Positions 24,867 to 33,512 are shown, counted from the first letter of the stretch. The stretch is 64,000 nucleotides of DNA from an uncultured Oscillospiraceae bacterium (GCA_910587395.1 CAJULJ010000001.1:79752-143751); one strand, 5' to 3'. Translations and numbers: made by a program. Notes: a model not told the origin generated them from the letters alone.

Positions 24867-25429
24867 TGACCAAACGACAAACCATCCGTATGCTGTGCGA
24901 GGGGGCTCTCATGGTCGCCCTGGCGCTGGTGCTGGGGCTGCTCAAGCCCTTCGAGCTGCCCCAGGGCGGCTCCATTTCCCTGGAAATGCTGCCCCTGTTC
25001 ATTTTCATCGCCCGGTGGGGGCTGGGCAGCGGCCTCATCGGCTGCTTTGCCTTCGGCATTCTCCAGGTGTTCGTCCAGGGCGCGGTGAGCTATGGCTGGG
25101 TGTCCATCATCCTGGACTACATCGTGGCCTTCGGCGTCATGGGGCTGGGCGGCGTCGCCAAAGGGAAAATCTACATCTCCTCCGTCATCGCGTCCCTGGC
25201 CCGGTTCGTCGTCCACTTCATCAGCGGCATCACCGTGTACCGCATCCTGATGCCCACGGAGCTGTTCAACACCACCTTCACCAACCCGTACCTCTACTCC
25301 CTGGCCTACAACGGCAGCTATATAGTCATCGACCTGGCGCTGTGCCTGGCGGTCATCTCGGCGCTGATGGCCACGCCGCTGAAGAGGTACCTCAAGTGTG
25401 AGGACTTCGGCGTCATCGACCGCATCTGA
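24866..25429 (+). CDS. thiT: Thiamine ECF transporter S component ThiT
   Basis: This 187-residue, six-helix membrane protein begins 'MTKRQTIRMLCEGALMVALA' and carries 'GGSISLEMLPLFIFIARWG', the ThiT thiamine-binding loop region, and 'GAVSYGWVSIILDYIVAF'. ThiT binds thiamine with very high affinity and works with the shared EcfA/A'/T module, which is encoded elsewhere. The TPP riboswitch upstream independently supports the assignment. AGGAGG precedes the ATG. Confidence 0.94.
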   Translation: MTKRQTIRMLCEGALMVALALVLGLLKPFELPQGGSISLEMLPLFIFIARWGLGSGLIGCFAFGILQVFVQGAVSYGWVSIILDYIVAFGVMGLGGVAKGKIYISSVIASLARFVVHFISGITVYRILMPTELFNTTFTNPYLYSLAYNGSYIVIDLALCLAVISALMATPLKRYLKCEDFGVIDRI

Positions 25430-25451
25430 CTTTTACAAAGGGGGCCTCCAC

Positions 25452-26264
25452 GTGGGCAAATTTGACGGCGTACTCTTCTTCGCGGATTACGACGACACCT
25501 TATATAACAGCCGGCGCGCCGTCTCCCCGGAGAACCGGGCGGCCGTCCGATACTTGATCGACAACGGCGGCTATTTCTCCATCGCCACCGGCCGGGCCCA
25601 CCGGACCTTCACGCCCCAGATCGAGAAGGAGGACATTCCCCTCAACGCCCCCGTGGTGCTGTCCAACGGCGCGGCCATTTACGACTATGCCGGAGGGCGC
25701 TATCTGCTGGACTCCTGCCTGGACAAGGACGCGCCCCAGTGGCTGGCCCGGCTGTGCGATCAGTTCCCCGCCCTGGGGTTTGAGGCGTATCACGGCGAGG
25801 ACATCTACGTCCACAACCCCAACCGCATTACGAGGGAGCATCTGGCCAAGGTGGGGGGCACACAGATTCTTTGTCCCATCCTGGAGATGCCCACCCCCTG
25901 GAGCAAGGTCATTTTGCAGCAGGACCAGCTCTATCTGGAGGACGTGCAGGCCCGCTTCCTGGAGCGCTGGGGAGACAAGTGCGAGGCCATTTTCTCCAAC
26001 CGCTACCTGCTGGAGGTCACCGCCAAGGGGTGCCACAAGGGCGCCATGGTGGAAAAGGTGGCTCAGCTGCTTTATATTGACCCGAAGAATCTCTATTGCA
26101 TGGGGGACAACCAGAACGACATCCCCATGCTGGCCCTCAGCGCCATCCCCTTTGCGCCGGCCAACTGCTCCCAGCCGGTGAAGGATTGGGGGGCCCTGGT
26201 GCTGAGGCACTGCGACGAACACGCCGTGGCCCAGGCGATTGAGATTCTGGATTCCATTTATTGA
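25452..26264 (+). CDS. HAD-superfamily (Cof-type, IIB) phosphatase
   Basis: This protein of about 270 residues has HAD motif I 'FADYDDTLYNS' (nucleophile Asp in DYDDT), 'SIATGRAHRTF' (motif II region), a IIB cap, and motif IV 'CMGDNQNDIPML'. The chosen start is GTG at 25452 behind GGGGG, 22 bp after thiT; upstream frame lies inside thiT. It shares the TPP-controlled transcript, so dephosphorylation of a thiamine-pathway phosphate is plausible, though Cof phosphatases are promiscuous. 'HGED', 'HNPNR' are unremarkable. Confidence 0.88.
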   Translation: MGKFDGVLFFADYDDTLYNSRRAVSPENRAAVRYLIDNGGYFSIATGRAHRTFTPQIEKEDIPLNAPVVLSNGAAIYDYAGGRYLLDSCLDKDAPQWLARLCDQFPALGFEAYHGEDIYVHNPNRITREHLAKVGGTQILCPILEMPTPWSKVILQQDQLYLEDVQARFLERWGDKCEAIFSNRYLLEVTAKGCHKGAMVEKVAQLLYIDPKNLYCMGDNQNDIPMLALSAIPFAPANCSQPVKDWGALVLRHCDEHAVAQAIEILDSIY

Positions 26265-26269
26265 AGGAA

Positions 26270-26299
26270 GCGCCCCTGTCACAGGACGGGGGCGCTTTT
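26270..26299 (+). terminator. Terminator of the thiT operon
   Basis: GCGCCCCTGTC pairs with GACGGGGGCGC, followed by TTTTG. Confidence 0.88.
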
Positions 26300-26451
26300 G
26301 TCCGCCTGCCCCCGCGGCCTTAGGAAAATCTTAATAATTCCCGGCTTATATTCCCTCCCGCTTTCGCCGAAAAGCATGGTAAAGCCATGCGCCGCCCGGT
26401 ATTTGGGGCAGGATATGGCTTAATATGCAAGATGAGGAGCGAGAAAAGAAT

Positions 26452-27054
26452 ATGTGTACCATCAAGCGTTTCACCCTGCTGGCCCTGTCCCTGGCGCTGG
26501 CGCTGGGCCTGATGGCCTGCGGGTCCTCCGGGCCTGACATGCCCATGGAGGCGGTCATTGACGGCCACACCATCACCCTGGGCAAGACTACCATGGAGGA
26601 TCTGCGGGGCTGGGGCTATGAGGTTAACTCCGCTGGACGGCAGGACGCCGCCCGTGACGGCGACAAGTACATCTATTTTATGTACAGCCTGAACAAGGGC
26701 ACGGGCCACCAGTTCTGGGTGTCCGTGTACACCCCCTACTACGGCGGCACCAACATCAACAAGGAGTCCAGCGAGGCCTCCCAGTCGGGCATCGTCTACT
26801 CCGTCAGCCTGAGCCAGTCCGCCACGGAGAAGATCGCCGCCACCTACAACGGCATGGATGTCAAGGACATGTCCTTCGACACTGCCAAGGAGTGGGGCGC
26901 CAAGGAGAAAGAGGACGCCTCCAAGGTCACCTGGGACATGACCATCGCCCAGGGCAGTCTCCGGTTCGAGGCGGAGAACACCTCCTCTGAGGAGATGCAC
27001 ACCCTCCGGGTGACCATGAGCAAAAGCGTGTTTGAGAAAATGCAGAAGGGCTGA
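26452..27054 (+). CDS. Putative lipoprotein of unknown function
   Basis: This protein of about 200 residues has a lipoprotein signal (KRFTLLALSLALALGLMAC, lipobox LMAC). The mature sequence is Gly/Ser/Thr-rich and beta-like, with 'TITLGKTTMEDLRGWGYEV'; 'T.EDL...G' recalls small secreted sensor/BamE-like folds. The ATG at 26452 places a classical signal; an in-frame ATG at 26425 would add nine charged residues. No family recognised. It is transcribed alone and ends at a strong bidirectional terminator. Confidence 0.78.
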   Translation: MCTIKRFTLLALSLALALGLMACGSSGPDMPMEAVIDGHTITLGKTTMEDLRGWGYEVNSAGRQDAARDGDKYIYFMYSLNKGTGHQFWVSVYTPYYGGTNINKESSEASQSGIVYSVSLSQSATEKIAATYNGMDVKDMSFDTAKEWGAKEKEDASKVTWDMTIAQGSLRFEAENTSSEEMHTLRVTMSKSVFEKMQKG

Positions 27055-27069
27055 GGCCCGGACGGCGCA

Positions 27070-27118
27070 GCATGACACAGGCCCCTCCCCGGATTCCGGG
27101 GAGGGGCCTGTGTCATGC
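27070..27118. terminator. Bidirectional terminator with a 23-bp perfect stem
   Basis: GCATGACACAGGCCCCTCC and its exact complement, 23 bp in all, flank ATT. The structure separates convergent genes and contains the stop codon of the minus-strand HD gene. Confidence 0.85.
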
Positions 27119-27694
27119 TTTCTCCAGGAAATAGGACGCCTCCATATCCGCCGTGGCCAGGGCGAAGGCCAGGGGGTACTGCTGGAGGGCCTGGCCCACC
27201 ACCCGGTTGTCCTCGGTGCCGGAGAAGCCCATATGCCAGCGGATGGCCATGGCCTCCTCCCGGGTCAGGCGCATGAAGCCGGAGATGATGTACACCGACT
27301 TCTCCCCGTGGCCGTAGGGCAGCTTATCCTCGTAGAAGAAGGTGGGGACCTTTTCCCATTTGCCGGTGGCATCGTCCTTGACGTTGCGGGTGCCCGCCCG
27401 GTAGCAGCCGACCTTGCACAAATCATGGAGCAGGGCGGCGATGGCGACGGACTCCATGGGATAGTCCAGGCCGTAGGCCTCTTTCACCCGGTCCCGGGCC
27501 AGATACGCCTCCAGGCAGCGGAATACGTTGACGCTGTGGTCGCACAGCCCCCCGGCGTAGGCCCCATGGTAGCGGGCGGAGGCGGGGGCGGTGAAAAAGT
27601 CGCTTTTGTTCTCCAGGTAGTCCAGCAGCTCGGCGGAGCCCTCCCGGCGGATGTGCTCCTGGTAAATTTCGATGAATTCCTCTTTTCCCGGCAT
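27113..27694 (-). CDS. HD-domain hydrolase
   Basis: This 193-residue protein has 'GGLCDHSVNVFRCLEAYL' (first His), 'VAIAALLHDLCKVGCY' (HD motif) and later 'YGHGEKSVYIIS', a metal-dependent phosphohydrolase pattern close to the TraI/HDIG-like group. The start at 27694 follows GAGGAGGG; the frame extends upstream into the 59-bp repeat without a ribosome binding site. The substrate, probably a nucleotide or nucleic acid end, is unknown. Confidence 0.82.
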   Translation of the reverse strand: MPGKEEFIEIYQEHIRREGSAELLDYLENKSDFFTAPASARYHGAYAGGLCDHSVNVFRCLEAYLARDRVKEAYGLDYPMESVAIAALLHDLCKVGCYRAGTRNVKDDATGKWEKVPTFFYEDKLPYGHGEKSVYIISGFMRLTREEAMAIRWHMGFSGTEDNRVVGQALQQYPLAFALATADMEASYFLEKA

Positions 27695-27711
27695 AGCGCG
27701 CCCTCCTCGTT

Positions 27712-27770
27712 TTGCCTCCGGCGGCCCGCTTTTTCTTTGTAAAGAAAAAGCGGGGCAAAAAGAAACTTTT
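27712..27770. repeat. 59-bp dispersed palindromic repeat, copy 2
   Basis: Identical to 15677-15735. It lies 18 bp upstream of the HD-gene start on that gene's leader side. Confidence 0.9.
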
Positions 27771-27811
27771 GGACTGGGTACCGCCGGAAACGATTTTCCG
27801 CTATTATAGCA

Positions 27812-27842
27812 CAAAAAGGCGCCGGGGGCAACCCCGGCGCCT
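27812..27842 (-). terminator. Terminator of the small broken gene
   Basis: On the minus strand AGGCGCCGGGG pairs with CCCCGGCGCCT, followed by TTTTTGT. Confidence 0.88.
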
Positions 27843-27845
27843 GGT

Positions 27846-27993
27846 TCAGTCTTCCAATGTCTTTTGCAGGTTCTCCATGATCTCCGCCAGCTTGGCCGCT
27901 TTACTTCTCCGGATCGGTCTCCTGGACCGCAACCTTTAAGCTGCCCAGCAGGAAGCGCACCCAGCTTTGAAACTGCTTATCTGTCATGCCCAT
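27846..27993 (-). pseudogene. Small hypothetical gene with a one-base frameshift
   Basis: On the minus strand an ATG at 27993, behind AAGGGAG, opens MGMTDKQFQSWVRFLLGSLK and stops after 30 codons (TAA at 27901-27903). Removing one T just before that stop restores a frame of 19 more codons (KKAAKLAEIMENLQKTLED) ending at 27846, directly before a terminator. The restored ~49-residue amphipathic helical protein looks like small clostridial hypotheticals. Promoter and terminator are intact, so the lesion is recent, or it is a sequencing error. Confidence 0.65.
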
Positions 27994-28016
27994 TGAAAGC
28001 ACTCCCTTCTGCAACA

Positions 28017-28045
28017 ATTATGTCACGGCTACAGCGGGAAGGCAA
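28017..28045 (-). promoter_or_regulatory. Promoter of the small broken gene
   Basis: On the minus strand TTGCCT, 17-bp spacer, CATAAT. Confidence 0.55.
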
Positions 28046-28075
28046 GGAGGTTTTTGCACCCCCTCCGCGCCCTCT

Positions 28076-28426
28076 TTATTTGACCCTTACAAATTCGGCG
28101 CCGCCGACGCGCAGGGTATCGCCCTTCCGCTCATACAGCACGCCCCAGGACACCTCCCCGCCGTCGTTCAGGGTCAGGGTGTCGTCGCTGGCGTAGTAGT
28201 GGAGCTGGATGTCCCTTCCGTCCACGGTCACGATGGCGCTCTCCTTCCCGTCGAACACCCATCGCTCCGCGCCGTCGAAGGGGGGCGGGGGGTCTGCCCC
28301 CTCCATCCCTGAGTCCAGGCTTCCGTCCCCCTGCCAGGTGCCCGCGATCCTGGACTCATAGCTGCCGCACGCGCACAGCGCCAGCAGAAGCAGCAGGCAA
28401 GCCGTTATTTTCACGCATGGTTTCAT
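28076..28426 (-). CDS. Small lipoprotein, last gene of the GntR-ABC operon
   Basis: This 116-residue protein has a lipobox (LLLLALCAC), then 'SRIAGTWQGDGSLDSG' and 'WVFDGKESAIVTVDGR', resembling lipocalin-like or DUF5640-type domains found in extracytoplasmic lipoproteins. Its ATG overlaps the permease stop codon as ATGA, so it is translationally coupled. The function is unknown; location suggests an accessory of the exporter. Confidence 0.78.
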   Translation of the reverse strand: MKPCVKITACLLLLLALCACGSYESRIAGTWQGDGSLDSGMEGADPPPPFDGAERWVFDGKESAIVTVDGRDIQLHYYASDDTLTLNDGGEVSWGVLYERKGDTLRVGGAEFVRVK

Positions 28427-30312
28427 TTCAACCACTCCTCAAACGCCTCCCGGATATACTCGTTGTCCAGATTCGCCTCCAGCCGGTCCAACTCCGCCAG
28501 GGTGCTGCTCGCCGTGTCCTGAAGGGCGATCTCCAGAGTGTACTGAGTGTCACCGCCGGCCGGGTCCACCACCCGGAAGCTCAGGCAGTCCCTGGGGTTG
28601 TAGCGGTAGGAGTCCTCCGCCCCGGCCAGGGTGCGCACGCCGATGCGTCCGGCCCGCATATCCTCCTCCACCGCGTCCAGAAGGGCCCGGGCGTCGTCCC
28701 CGTAGCCCACCACGTCGCTGGCGCTGCCCCACTCCTCATCATAGTGGCCGAACTCCGCGCTGTCCAGCCGCCCGCCCCCGGCGATCTCCTCCTCCAGGAC
28801 GTCGAAGCCGTAGGCCCTCCAGTAGAAATCCGTGTTGTGGTAAAGCTGTTCCAGCGCCCAGGCGGCGGTGCCCTCCCGGTCAATCTCCTTGGGGTCCACG
28901 TCCACATAGTAGGACCGCCGCAGGGTGGAGCCGTTGTTCAGGGTGTAGTCCAGCTCCAGCCGGGCGCCGACAGTGCTTCCGTTGTGCCACTCATCACTCC
29001 GGTCCTCCACCGCCGCCCGGTGCATGACCGTCAGCAGCTCGATCTCATTGGGGTTGTCGATGTCCAGCTCCACCGTGTCGCCGCTGTCGGCGAAGTTGAC
29101 GGCGCTCAGCCCCCCGACATGCACCGACTTCACCTCGGCGGCGTGAGGCACGCGGGTCTCGTACCCGGTCAGGTCCAGCCCCACCACCAGGAACAGCGCC
29201 ACGAACACTCCGGCCACCGCCACGGCGCCCTTCCACTGCTTGAACACCCGGAAGGATTTGTCCAGCAGCATCTGGGCGGCGAAGTAACCGGTCACGCCCC
29301 AGATCAGGATGGCGGCCATCAGGGTGAGCTCGCCGCCGCCCAGCATGAAATAGGTGCCCACGCCGAACACCATGCCCGCGCAGATGGCCACGCCGTATTT
29401 GAACACCGGGCGCATGGGCCGCACGGACACCACGTCCCCGGCGCTCTCCAGCCGCCTTGCCCGGTAGAGGAAGAAGGCGCCCGCCGTCAGCGCCGCCGCC
29501 GCCAGGACATAGATGCCCACCGTGTCCAGGCCCCACACGGTCACGGTCCGGCGGCTGTAGTCGAACGCGTCCCCCACGCCGGACGGGTTCGCAGCATACC
29601 CCACGGAGTAACTGACATCGCCCTCCAGCTTCCATGCCGGAGTCAGCCATTTGGCAATGCCGTACACCCAGTCGCCGAACCCGGCGAAGCCGTAATAGAA
29701 GTTGTCCAGGGTCAAATAGAACAGCTGCACCACCCCGGCCACAAACACGTTGAGCACGCCGTAAAACGCGGGCAGGGCCAGGATGTGCCCGGTGAACATG
29801 GCGCAGAACACCGCCATGGAGTAGAACAGGAAGCACTCCCCGCAGGTGACGGCCAGCCAGAACAGCAGCGCCTGCATGTCCACATAGCCGCCCAACCCCT
29901 CCACCAGCAGGGTCAGCAGGAAGATGGCCCCGTTGGGCACGATGAGATAGGACAGCCCCGCCAGGTAGTGGCTGGCGAACAGCCCCTCCCGCCGCACGGG
30001 CAGGGAGCCGTACAGGTTGGCTGAACGGGCGTTATACAGGTGGCTGAACGCCGCCATGGCCGCCAGCACGCCGAACACCACCGCCATGGGCAGGGCGCCC
30101 CCCGCCCGGTTTCCCACCATGCCCTGGGCGAATTCCTTGATATAGCTTCCGCCGAAGCCGTTCAGGTCATTGGCGTCCATGCGCAGGTAAATCAGCCCCT
30201 CCAGCGGCAGCATGATGAGCCAAAGGACGAAATAGGCCACCCACAGGGGCCAGAAGCGGCAGACCGTTTTCTTGAAAACCGTCCAATCAAAGAACGATGT
30301 CCCGGACCGCAT
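28423..30312 (-). CDS. ABC-2-type transporter permease with large C-terminal extracytoplasmic region
   Basis: This protein of about 629 residues has roughly ten membrane helices in its first two thirds ('FWPLWVAYFVLWLIMLPLEG', 'LPVRREGLFASHYLAGLSYL'). A soluble domain of about 230 residues follows. 'LPVRREGLFASHYLAGL' is typical of YtrC/ABC-2 permeases of GntR-linked transporters. The start at 30312 is preferred (GGGAGGTGAGG upstream); an ATG at 30333 is the alternative. It overlaps the ATPase gene by 26 bp. Substrate unknown; such systems often export antimicrobial peptides or lipids. Confidence 0.85.
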   Translation of the reverse strand: MRSGTSFFDWTVFKKTVCRFWPLWVAYFVLWLIMLPLEGLIYLRMDANDLNGFGGSYIKEFAQGMVGNRAGGALPMAVVFGVLAAMAAFSHLYNARSANLYGSLPVRREGLFASHYLAGLSYLIVPNGAIFLLTLLVEGLGGYVDMQALLFWLAVTCGECFLFYSMAVFCAMFTGHILALPAFYGVLNVFVAGVVQLFYLTLDNFYYGFAGFGDWVYGIAKWLTPAWKLEGDVSYSVGYAANPSGVGDAFDYSRRTVTVWGLDTVGIYVLAAAALTAGAFFLYRARRLESAGDVVSVRPMRPVFKYGVAICAGMVFGVGTYFMLGGGELTLMAAILIWGVTGYFAAQMLLDKSFRVFKQWKGAVAVAGVFVALFLVVGLDLTGYETRVPHAAEVKSVHVGGLSAVNFADSGDTVELDIDNPNEIELLTVMHRAAVEDRSDEWHNGSTVGARLELDYTLNNGSTLRRSYYVDVDPKEIDREGTAAWALEQLYHNTDFYWRAYGFDVLEEEIAGGGRLDSAEFGHYDEEWGSASDVVGYGDDARALLDAVEEDMRAGRIGVRTLAGAEDSYRYNPRDCLSFRVVDPAGGDTQYTLEIALQDTASSTLAELDRLEANLDNEYIREAFEEWLK

Positions 30313-31189
30313 AGTCCTCACCTCCCATTTCATAGATAAAGATCTCCTCCAGGGTCAGGGGGAGCGCGTCGGCGAACAGGGGGTTCAGCGTCCTGAATTT
30401 CGCCGCGGCCTCCTCCGCCGTTCCCCGGACGATGTAGGTATACACCCGGCCCACATTGCTGGTGTGGATGATTTCCAGTCCGGCGGGCAGCTCGGGCGGG
30501 GTCTCGGTCTCAAAGGCGATCTGCATCTTTACCGTGCCGCCCTGAAGCTCGGTGAGGGAGCGCTCCAGCGCCACCCTGCCGTGGCTGAGCAGGCCCACAT
30601 GGTCGCACACGTCCTCCAGCTCGCGTAGATTGTGGGAGGACACCAGCACCGTGGTCCCCCGCTCCGCCACGTCCCCCATGAGCAGGGACCACACCTGCCG
30701 CCGCATCACCGGGTCCAGGCCGTCCACCGGCTCGTCCAGCAGCAGGTAGTCCGGCTTGCAACTCAGGGCCAGCCAGAACGCGGACTGCTTCTGCATCCCC
30801 TTGGACAGGCGGCGGATGGCCCGCTTCTCGTCCACCTCGGGGAAGGCCTCCTTCAGCTTGGCATAGCGCTCCATGTCGAAGCTGGGATAGATGCCCTTGT
30901 AAAACCTCATCATGTCCCTTGTGGAGGCGGAGCCGAAGTAATACAGCTCGTCGGGGATCACCGCCATCCGGGTTTTGACGGCGGGATTTTCGTAGACCGG
31001 CGCGCCCTCCAGGGTGATCTCTCCGGAGTCCTGGCGGTAGGCGCCGCACAGATGGCGCAGGATGGTGGACTTGCCCGCCCCGTTGGGCCCCACAAGGCCG
31101 TAGATGGCCCCCTTGGGCACCGTCATGGTCAGCCCGTCCAGGGCGCGGAAGCCGTCAAAGCTTTTGACCACGTTTTTGACTTCAATCAT
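30287..31189 (-). CDS. ABC transporter ATP-binding protein (YtrB-like)
   Basis: This 300-residue ATPase has Walker A GPNGAGKST (~37-45) and Walker B YLLLDEP followed by 'VDGLDPVMRR' (~155). The signature is degenerate: 'LSKGMQKQ' replaces LSGGQ, as is common in exporters of this family. 'TTVLVSSHNLRELEDVCDH' supplies the H-loop. Its ATG overlaps the gntR stop codon (ATGA). It partners the following permease. Confidence 0.93.
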   Translation of the reverse strand: MIEVKNVVKSFDGFRALDGLTMTVPKGAIYGLVGPNGAGKSTILRHLCGAYRQDSGEITLEGAPVYENPAVKTRMAVIPDELYYFGSASTRDMMRFYKGIYPSFDMERYAKLKEAFPEVDEKRAIRRLSKGMQKQSAFWLALSCKPDYLLLDEPVDGLDPVMRRQVWSLLMGDVAERGTTVLVSSHNLRELEDVCDHVGLLSHGRVALERSLTELQGGTVKMQIAFETETPPELPAGLEIIHTSNVGRVYTYIVRGTAEEAAAKFRTLNPLFADALPLTLEEIFIYEMGGEDYAVRDIVL

Positions 31190-31554
31190 TTCGCATCCTC
31201 CTTCCAGGCCGCGCAGCGCGCCGCGATGTCCGCCGGGGCCATCCCCAGGTAAGCCAGCTCCTGGACGATGGCGTCCAGCTTTTCCAGCAGCTCCTCCCGG
31301 CGCTTGCCGGTCACGTCCTGGGGCAGGGAGGCGAAGCTGCCCTTGCCCGGCACCGAGTAGGCGTAGCCCTCCTGCTCCAGCGACTCATAGGCCCGCTGTA
31401 TGGTGTTGGGGTTGATGGCAAGCTGGCCCGCCATGGCCCGCACGGAGGGCAGCTTATCCCCCGCCGGGATGGCCCCCGTGATGATGAGACGGCGCAGGCC
31501 GTCCCGTACCTGTTCGTAGATGGGGCGGCTGTCCCGGTAATTCAGGCTGAGCAT
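31186..31554 (-). CDS. GntR-family (YtrA subfamily) repressor
   Basis: This 122-residue protein consists of the winged HTH 'SRPIYEQVRDGLRRLIITGA', then 'IPAGDKLPSVRAMAGQLAIN' and 'PNTIQRAYESLEQEGY', with the short C-terminal dimerisation helices typical of YtrA. The start at 31554 follows AAGGAGG. It is first in a four-gene operon with the ABC exporter and presumably represses it through the palindromes overlapping its promoter. Confidence 0.92.
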   Translation of the reverse strand: MLSLNYRDSRPIYEQVRDGLRRLIITGAIPAGDKLPSVRAMAGQLAINPNTIQRAYESLEQEGYAYSVPGKGSFASLPQDVTGKRREELLEKLDAIVQELAYLGMAPADIAARCAAWKEDAK

Positions 31555-31577
31555 TGCCCCGCCTCCTTTCGACAATT

Positions 31578-31629
31578 GTATTATCTGTACTAATACAGTT
31601 ACTGTATCATATCCCGCGGCTCTTGTCAA
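31578..31629 (-). promoter_or_regulatory. Promoter and operator of the GntR-ABC operon
   Basis: On the minus strand TTGACA (31624-31629), 17-bp spacer, TACAGT (31601-31606). The 15-bp palindrome ATACAGTAACTGTAT covers the -10, and GTATTA-N7-TAATAC follows directly at 31578-31596. These are probable binding sites for the GntR repressor. Confidence 0.75.
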
Positions 31630-31678
31630 GTGCATGAAAATTTTTCCAAATTTTACAGATTAAATTTGCGAAAGAATG

Positions 31679-31707
31679 CTGACAAAATCATTTCACCCTG
31701 CTATAAT
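31679..31707 (+). promoter_or_regulatory. Promoter of the HD gene at 31791
   Basis: CTGACA, 17-bp spacer, TATAAT at 31702-31707. Confidence 0.7.
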
Positions 31708-31790
31708 GATCTCGCAAGGCCCTGCGGGGCATTTGATTGATGCGTTTCCCGGCCTGTGTCCGCGTCCCGTCGCGAAAGGAGTTTTTTCAT

Positions 31791-32285
31791 ATGTCCAAGC
31801 ATGATTTGAATACCGCCGCTTTCCTTCAATGTGTGGGCTCCCTTTTGGAAACTCAGGAGGTCGGGTCCATGAAAAAGTGGCGGCACCACTTCTCCATCAC
31901 CTGCTACCAGCACTCCTTGTTCGTCTCTTATATGGCCTTCCGGCTGGCCCGAAGGCTCCATTGGGATTACCGGGCCGCCGCCCGGGCGGGCTTGCTCCAC
32001 GATTTGTACCTATACGATCCCGCCGACGCCTCCGCGCACCCCGGCAACCAGTGCCTGGACCACCCGGAATTCGCCCTGCGCAACGCCTCCGCCCTGTGCC
32101 CCGACCTGTCCGTCAAGGAGAAAAACGCCATCGTGTCCCACATGTTCCCCCTGGCCGTCCACCTGCCCCGGTGCCGGGAGGCCCTGGTGGTCAATATTGC
32201 CGACAAGGTGTGCGCCACCATGGAGGTCATCCACCTCTATCAGACCCGGCGGGTGCAGCGATGGCTGCCCTCCACCGCCGCGTAA
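31791..32285 (+). CDS. HD-domain protein
   Basis: This 164-residue protein has 'HHFSITCYQHSLFVSYMA', then 'AGLLHDLYLYD' (HD motif) and later 'KNAIVSHMFPLAVHLP' and 'ALVVNIADKVCATMEV', the four-metal-ligand HD pattern. AAAGGAG with 9-nt spacing marks the start at 31791. It is a predicted metal-dependent phosphohydrolase of unknown substrate, transcribed alone. Confidence 0.85.
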   Translation: MSKHDLNTAAFLQCVGSLLETQEVGSMKKWRHHFSITCYQHSLFVSYMAFRLARRLHWDYRAAARAGLLHDLYLYDPADASAHPGNQCLDHPEFALRNASALCPDLSVKEKNAIVSHMFPLAVHLPRCREALVVNIADKVCATMEVIHLYQTRRVQRWLPSTAA

Positions 32286-32343
32286 ACATTTTACGGTCCC
32301 ATCGACAATTTTACTGCTTTTCCCCGATCTGTCCCCCTTCCTT

Positions 32344-32412
32344 TTGTAATAATGTTACAATTTTTCAGAAGTGTGAAAAATCCCTTCAAAAAATCCTGAT
32401 TTCTGATATAAT
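32344..32412 (+). promoter_or_regulatory. prs upstream region: dyad and promoter
   Basis: An inverted repeat TTGTAA-N5-TTACAA lies at 32344-32360. TATAAT at 32407-32412 with TTCAAA 16 bp upstream is the likely promoter. The dyad is about 30 bp upstream of the -35 and could be an activator site. Confidence 0.5.
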
Positions 32413-32493
32413 GTTCTCGTGTCAATCCGCTTCCCGCTGCAGCTGGAAGTGAAAATATGGGTGGAAGTGAATATTACGATTTAAGAGAGGAAG

Positions 32494-33468
32494 ATGGGAA
32501 GCATGATCTCACACGGCAAGGATTTGAAGATCTTCTCCGGCAGCTCCAGCAAGGCTCTGGCCCGCGACATCTGCAAGGAACTGAGCATCCCCCTGGGAGA
32601 CGCCGAGACCGGCGCGTTCTCCGACGGCGAAAACTTTGTGTCCATCTTTGAGACCGTCCGCGGCTCCGATGTGTTTGTCGTCCAGTCCACCAGCTCCCCG
32701 GTGAACGACAATCTGATGGAGCTGCTCATCATGATCGACGCGCTGAAGCGGGCCTCCGCCGGGCGCATCACCGCCGTGATCCCCTACTTCGGCTACGCGC
32801 GGCAGGACCGCAAGACCAAGCCCCGCGACCCCATCTCCGCCAAGCTGGTGGCCAACCTCATCACCCGCGCCGGCGCGGACCGGGTGCTGACCATGGACCT
32901 CCACGCCAACCAGATCCAGGGCTTCTTCGACATCCCGGTGGACAACCTGCTGGGCTCCCCCGTGTTTGTGGAGCATTTCTTCCGCCGCTTCGCCCCCGTG
33001 CATGATGAGACCATGGTTGTCTCCCCCGACGTGGGCAGCGTGGCCCGGGCCCGGGCCTTCGCCCAGAAGCTGGATATGCCCATGGCCATCGTGGATAAGC
33101 GCCGCCAGAAAGCCAACTCCTCCGAAGTCATGAACATCATCGGCGACGTCACGGACAAGAACGTGATTCTGCTGGACGACATGGTGGACACCGGCGGGTC
33201 TCTCTGCCACGCCGCCCAGGCCCTGGTGGAGATCGGCCACGCCAGATCCGTCACCGCCTGCGCCAGCCACGGGGTGCTGTCCGGCCCCGCCATCGACCGC
33301 ATCAACGAATCCGTGCTGGACGAGGTGGTATTCCTGGACACCATCCAGCCCAGGGACGATATTGAGGATATCTGCCCGAAGGTCAAATACCTGTCTGTGG
33401 CCCACCTGTTTGCCGAGGCCATCGAGCGCATCTATGAGGAGCGCTCCGTATCCAAGCTGTGGCAGTAA
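32494..33468 (+). CDS. prs: Ribose-phosphate pyrophosphokinase
   Basis: This 324-residue PRPP synthetase begins 'KDLKIFSGSSSKALARDICK'. It contains 'VVQSTSSPVNDNLMELLIMI', the ATP-binding 'PYFGYARQDRK', and the PRPP-binding loop 'VILLDDMVDTGGSL'. It makes PRPP from ribose 5-phosphate and ATP for nucleotide, His and Trp synthesis. Two in-frame ATGs (32494, 32503) share the GAGAGGAAG site, and the exact start is uncertain. The C-terminus 'HLFAEAIERIYEERSVSKLW' is usual. Followed by pth. Confidence 0.95.
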   Translation: MGSMISHGKDLKIFSGSSSKALARDICKELSIPLGDAETGAFSDGENFVSIFETVRGSDVFVVQSTSSPVNDNLMELLIMIDALKRASAGRITAVIPYFGYARQDRKTKPRDPISAKLVANLITRAGADRVLTMDLHANQIQGFFDIPVDNLLGSPVFVEHFFRRFAPVHDETMVVSPDVGSVARARAFAQKLDMPMAIVDKRRQKANSSEVMNIIGDVTDKNVILLDDMVDTGGSLCHAAQALVEIGHARSVTACASHGVLSGPAIDRINESVLDEVVFLDTIQPRDDIEDICPKVKYLSVAHLFAEAIERIYEERSVSKLWQ

Positions 33469-33512
33469 GAACGGCTTCGCTTTTCACAAATTTCTAATTC
33501 TTCAAGAAAACT

